The position numbers and the translations under genes are program-made. 39,786 nt of DNA from Solirubrobacteraceae bacterium. Its GTDB lineage: Bacteria > Actinomycetota > Thermoleophilia > Solirubrobacterales > Solirubrobacteraceae. The notes beneath the pieces were generated by a model that was not told the origin of the DNA, ran no database searches, and saw nothing but the letters and a program-made list of their open reading frames with translations. This document shows, one piece after another, positions 36,867-39,786 of the stretch. Each line of letters begins with the position of its first letter. Within the stretch, counting starts at the first letter, position 1. Location: assembly GCA_017882375.1 (NCBI GenBank), contig JADGPP010000029.1:1-39786 (forward strand), in the 5' to 3' direction.

Positions 36867-39786
36867 ATGGCCCTTCAGACCTTCACTCCGCGCGTGCGCG
36901 AGTGGTTCGAGCAGGCCTTCGACGCACCAACTCCCGCGCAGACGAAGGCCTGGCCGGCGATCGCCGCCGGCGAGAACGTGCTGCTTTCGGCGCCGACCGG
37001 CTCGGGCAAGACGCTCGCGGCGTTCCTGTGGGCGCTCGACCGGCTGAGCGCGGAGAAGGCCGACGCGCCGGGCCCGGCTGCCAACGGCGCCGAGACAGAC
37101 GCTGGAACCGAGCGCGCGCCGGGGGTGCGCGTCGTCTACATCAGCCCGCTGAAGGCGCTGGCGTATGACATCGAGCGCAACCTGCGCACACCGCTGCGCG
37201 GGATCGGCGCCGACGACGTGAGCGTCGCCATCCGCACGGGCGACACACCGCAGCGCGAGCGCGCGGCGATGGCGCGCAAGCCGCCGGACATCCTGATCAC
37301 CACGCCGGAGTCGCTGTATCTGATCCTCACGTCGCAGGCGCGCGAGACGCTGCGCGGCGTCGAGGCGGTGATCGTCGACGAGATCCACGCCGTGGCGGCG
37401 AGCAAGCGCGGCTCGCACCTGGCGCTGACGCTCGAGCGACTGGAGGCGCAGGCGGGGCGCCCGGTGCAGCGGATCGGCCTGAGCGCGACGCAGAACCCGC
37501 TGGAGGAGATCGGCCGCTACCTCGTCGGCCCGCGACGCGAGGTGACGATTGTCGACGCCGGCCACCGCAAGCAGATGGACCTGCGCATCGAGGTGCCCGT
37601 CGAGTCGATGAGCGAACCCGGCGGTCCGGTCGACCCCAATCGCGACCCGCTGGAGCCGGTCGCCGGCGGCGAGTCCACGCGCAGCTCGATCTGGCCGGCG
37701 ATCTATCCGGAGCTGCTGAAGCTCGTCAAAGCGCACAACTCGACGATCGTGTTCGTCAACAACCGCCGCTCGGCCGAGCGCGTCGCGCTGCGCCTTAACG
37801 AGCTCGCCGGCAAGCAGCAGGCGGAGAAGGATGAGATGGCCGCCTCTGGCGGAGGGTCGCGTGCCGCAGCAGCCGGCGAGGGCGCCGGGCCGGTTGGGCC
37901 GGCTGGCGGACCCGGCGACGCGGCGCAGGGCACGGCACCGGGCGGCTCCGTCGACGGGCCTGTGGCACCGCTGGAGATCGCGCGGGCGCATCATGGCTCG
38001 CTGGCGCGCGAGGAGCGCACGAAGGTCGAGGAGCTGCTGAAGGCCGGCGAGCTGCCGTGCCTGGTGGCGACGAGCTCGCTGGAGCTCGGCATCGACATGG
38101 GCGCCGTCGACCTCGTGCTGCAGATCGAGTCGCCGAAGTCGGTCGCCCGTGGGCTGCAGCGCATCGGCCGTGCCGGGCACGGCGTCGACGAGGTCAGCCG
38201 CGGGCGCATCTTCCCGAAGTTCCGCGGCGACCTGCTCGAGTGTGCGGTCGTCGCGCGGCGCATGCACGAAGGACTGATCGAGCCGACCGTCGTCCCGCGC
38301 AACGCGCTGGACGTCCTCGCCCAGCAGATCGTGGCGATCGCCGTGTCCGCCGAGCCCGACGGCATCTCCGTCGCCGACCTGCATGCGCTTGTCACCCGCT
38401 GCCACTCCTACTCCGAGCTGTCGATGGAGCTGCTGGAGAACGTGCTCGACATGCTCGACGGGCGCTACCCGTCCAAGGACTTCGGCGAGCTGCGCGCGCG
38501 CATCGTCTGGGATCGCGTCGCCGGCACGATTCGCGCGCGCAAGGGCTCGCGCCAGCTGGCCGTCGCCAACGCCGGCACGATCCCCGACCGCGGGCTGTAC
38601 GCGGTGACGCTGCCCGACGGGCGGCGCGTCGGCGAGCTCGACGAGGAGATGGTCTACGAGGCGCGCCCCGGGCAGGCGTTCCTGCTCGGCGCGTCGACCT
38701 GGCGGATCGAGGAGATCGGGCGCGACCGCGTGATCGTCACGCCCGCTCCCGGCGCACCCGGCGCCGTGCCGTTCTGGAAGGGCGACTCCGTCGGGCGCCC
38801 CAAGCAGCTCGGCGAGGCGATCGGAGCCTTCTCGCGCTGGGCCGTCGAGCAGGACGCCGACACGCTGCAGCGCGACTACGACCTCGACGAGCGCGCCGCG
38901 CGCAACCTGCTCGCCTACCTGCGCGAGCAACAGGACGCCACGCGCGTGCTGCCCAGCGAGCGCACGATCGTGCTCGAGCGCTTCCGCGACGAGATCGGCG
39001 ACTGGCGCCTGTGCGTGCTCTCGCCGTTCGGCGGGCGCGTGCACTCCGCCTGGGGCCTGGCGATCTCCGCGCGAATCCGCGAGCGCTTGGGCCTGGAAGC
39101 CGACGCGATCTCCTCCGACGACGGCATCGTGCTGCACCTGCCCGACCTCGACGCCGACGACGCCGAGGCGCTGCCCTCGGCGGCCGAGCTGATCATGCTC
39201 GAGCCCGAGGAGGTCGAGGCGGCGATCACCGCCGAGCTCGGCGGCTCGGCGCTGTTCGGCGCGCGCTTTCGCGAGAACGCCTCGCGCGCGCTGCTGATCC
39301 CGCGCGCCTACCCCGGCAGACGCACGCCGCTGTGGCAGCAGCGCCTGAAGGCGCAGAACCTGCTCGAGGTCGCGCGCCGCTATGACGACTTCCCGATCGT
39401 GCTGGAGACCTATCGCGAGTGCCTGCGCGACGTGCTCGACGTGTCCGGACTGGAAGAGCTGCTGCGCTCGCTGCACTCGCGCGAGATCTCGCTGGTGGAG
39501 GTCGAGACGCCGACGGCCTCGCCGTTTGCCTCCTCGCTGCTGTTCGACTACGTCGCCACGTACATGTACGAGGGCGACACGCCCAGCGCCGAGCGCCGCG
39601 CGGCCGCGCTGTCGCTCGACCGCGACCTGCTGCGCGAGCTGCTCGGCCAGGAGGAGCTGCGCGAGCTGCTCGACCCCGACGCGCTGGCGCGCGTGGAGGA
39701 CGACCTGCAGCACCGCTCGCAGATCACGCGCGCGACCGGGCGCGACGGCCTGCACGACGTGCTGCGCCACGTCGGCGACCTCAACG
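36867..39786 (+). CDS. lhr: Lhr-family large ATP-dependent helicase, C-terminus beyond the window
   Basis: 973 codons visible, still open at the edge; family members are about 1500 residues. SF2 motifs in order: Q-motif region FDAPTPAQTKAWPAI, Walker A APTGSGKT, ISPLKALAYD, ITTPESLYLIL, Walker B VDEIHAV, motif III SATQNP, IVFVNNRRSAERVALRLN, HHGS, TSSLELGID (motif V) and QRIGRAGH (motif VI). Then the Lhr-specific winged helix and beta-sheet domains. A Gly/Ala/Pro-rich insertion lies at about 325-370 between the two RecA halves. Lhr is a 3'-5' DNA translocase/helicase that prefers RNA:DNA hybrids; mycobacterial lhr is induced by DNA damage. Confidence 0.93.
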   Translation, partial: MALQTFTPRVREWFEQAFDAPTPAQTKAWPAIAAGENVLLSAPTGSGKTLAAFLWALDRLSAEKADAPGPAANGAETDAGTERAPGVRVVYISPLKALAYDIERNLRTPLRGIGADDVSVAIRTGDTPQRERAAMARKPPDILITTPESLYLILTSQARETLRGVEAVIVDEIHAVAASKRGSHLALTLERLEAQAGRPVQRIGLSATQNPLEEIGRYLVGPRREVTIVDAGHRKQMDLRIEVPVESMSEPGGPVDPNRDPLEPVAGGESTRSSIWPAIYPELLKLVKAHNSTIVFVNNRRSAERVALRLNELAGKQQAEKDEMAASGGGSRAAAAGEGAGPVGPAGGPGDAAQGTAPGGSVDGPVAPLEIARAHHGSLAREERTKVEELLKAGELPCLVATSSLELGIDMGAVDLVLQIESPKSVARGLQRIGRAGHGVDEVSRGRIFPKFRGDLLECAVVARRMHEGLIEPTVVPRNALDVLAQQIVAIAVSAEPDGISVADLHALVTRCHSYSELSMELLENVLDMLDGRYPSKDFGELRARIVWDRVAGTIRARKGSRQLAVANAGTIPDRGLYAVTLPDGRRVGELDEEMVYEARPGQAFLLGASTWRIEEIGRDRVIVTPAPGAPGAVPFWKGDSVGRPKQLGEAIGAFSRWAVEQDADTLQRDYDLDERAARNLLAYLREQQDATRVLPSERTIVLERFRDEIGDWRLCVLSPFGGRVHSAWGLAISARIRERLGLEADAISSDDGIVLHLPDLDADDAEALPSAAELIMLEPEEVEAAITAELGGSALFGARFRENASRALLIPRAYPGRRTPLWQQRLKAQNLLEVARRYDDFPIVLETYRECLRDVLDVSGLEELLRSLHSREISLVEVETPTASPFASSLLFDYVATYMYEGDTPSAERRAAALSLDRDLLRELLGQEELRELLDPDALARVEDDLQHRSQITRATGRDGLHDVLRHVGDLN

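Noticed and set aside
36456-39770. 1104-codon open frame on the minus strand
   Set aside because: Antisense to the lhr helicase, whose plus-strand frame carries all SF2 motifs; the minus product is Arg/Asp/Leu-rich with no domain.
1-39786. tRNA, rRNA, CRISPR arrays, insertion sequences, attachment sites
   Set aside because: Looked for; no cloverleaf with a GTTCRA arm, no spaced direct repeats, no transposase or integrase motifs were found by eye.

Overview
The window is chromosomal DNA of a very high-GC actinobacterium, most likely of the Thermoleophilia / Solirubrobacterales kind. This is inferred from gene content and codon use, not from a marker gene. Codons are strongly G/C at third positions, and GTG and TTG starts are common. 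A fused PafB-PafC regulator and an ArgRS-like/LysA-like gene pair are actinobacterial traits. Many transcription units start leaderless or nearly so: a TANNNT -10 element lies only 5-12 nt before the start codon.

Layout. 1-4452 (minus): an aerobic terminal oxidase operon, cupredoxin - ctaC - ctaD - ctaE - ctaG (cut by the window edge). 4453-4820: a non-coding divergent region with a cluster of inverted repeats. 4821-11454 (plus): a small Cys-containing protein, valS, a membrane RCK/TrkA-N protein with a lost K+ filter, a secreted protein, an archaeal-type aspS and an MmcQ/YjbR protein. 11553-12908 (minus): a lower-GC patch with a DUF2188 protein and a DUF4917 gene interrupted by an in-frame TAA. 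13037-17951: an LLM flavin oxidoreductase, then YhaM-like exoribonuclease, PafBC fusion and a PPOX protein. 17976-20949: rmlA-rmlD-rmlB, overlapping genes for dTDP-sugar synthesis, without rmlC. 21066-25829: small regulators, a lipoprotein, IclR, a long-form dCTP deaminase, a VapBC-type toxin-antitoxin pair and an HxlR-SCP2 regulator.

26031-36765 is the most interesting part. A minus operon encodes both subunits of lysine 5,6-aminomutase (kamD, kamE), translationally coupled to a class II LysRS-like protein whose lysine side-chain pocket is altered. Divergently, across a 268-bp region with a CRP-like palindrome, a plus operon encodes an ArgRS-like protein lacking both the HIGH and KMSK signatures, a SAM methyltransferase, a LysA-like PLP decarboxylase lacking the PLP-stacking His, and DapD. 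DapC and DapE converge on it from the other strand. This could be ordinary lysine metabolism plus decayed paralogues. The coordinated changes in three active sites suggest instead a specialised pathway from DAP/lysine to an unusual diamino acid that is activated or conjugated.

36867-39786 (plus) is the N-terminal 973 codons of an Lhr-type helicase that continues past the window. No rRNA, tRNA, CRISPR array, insertion sequence or integrase was recognised.
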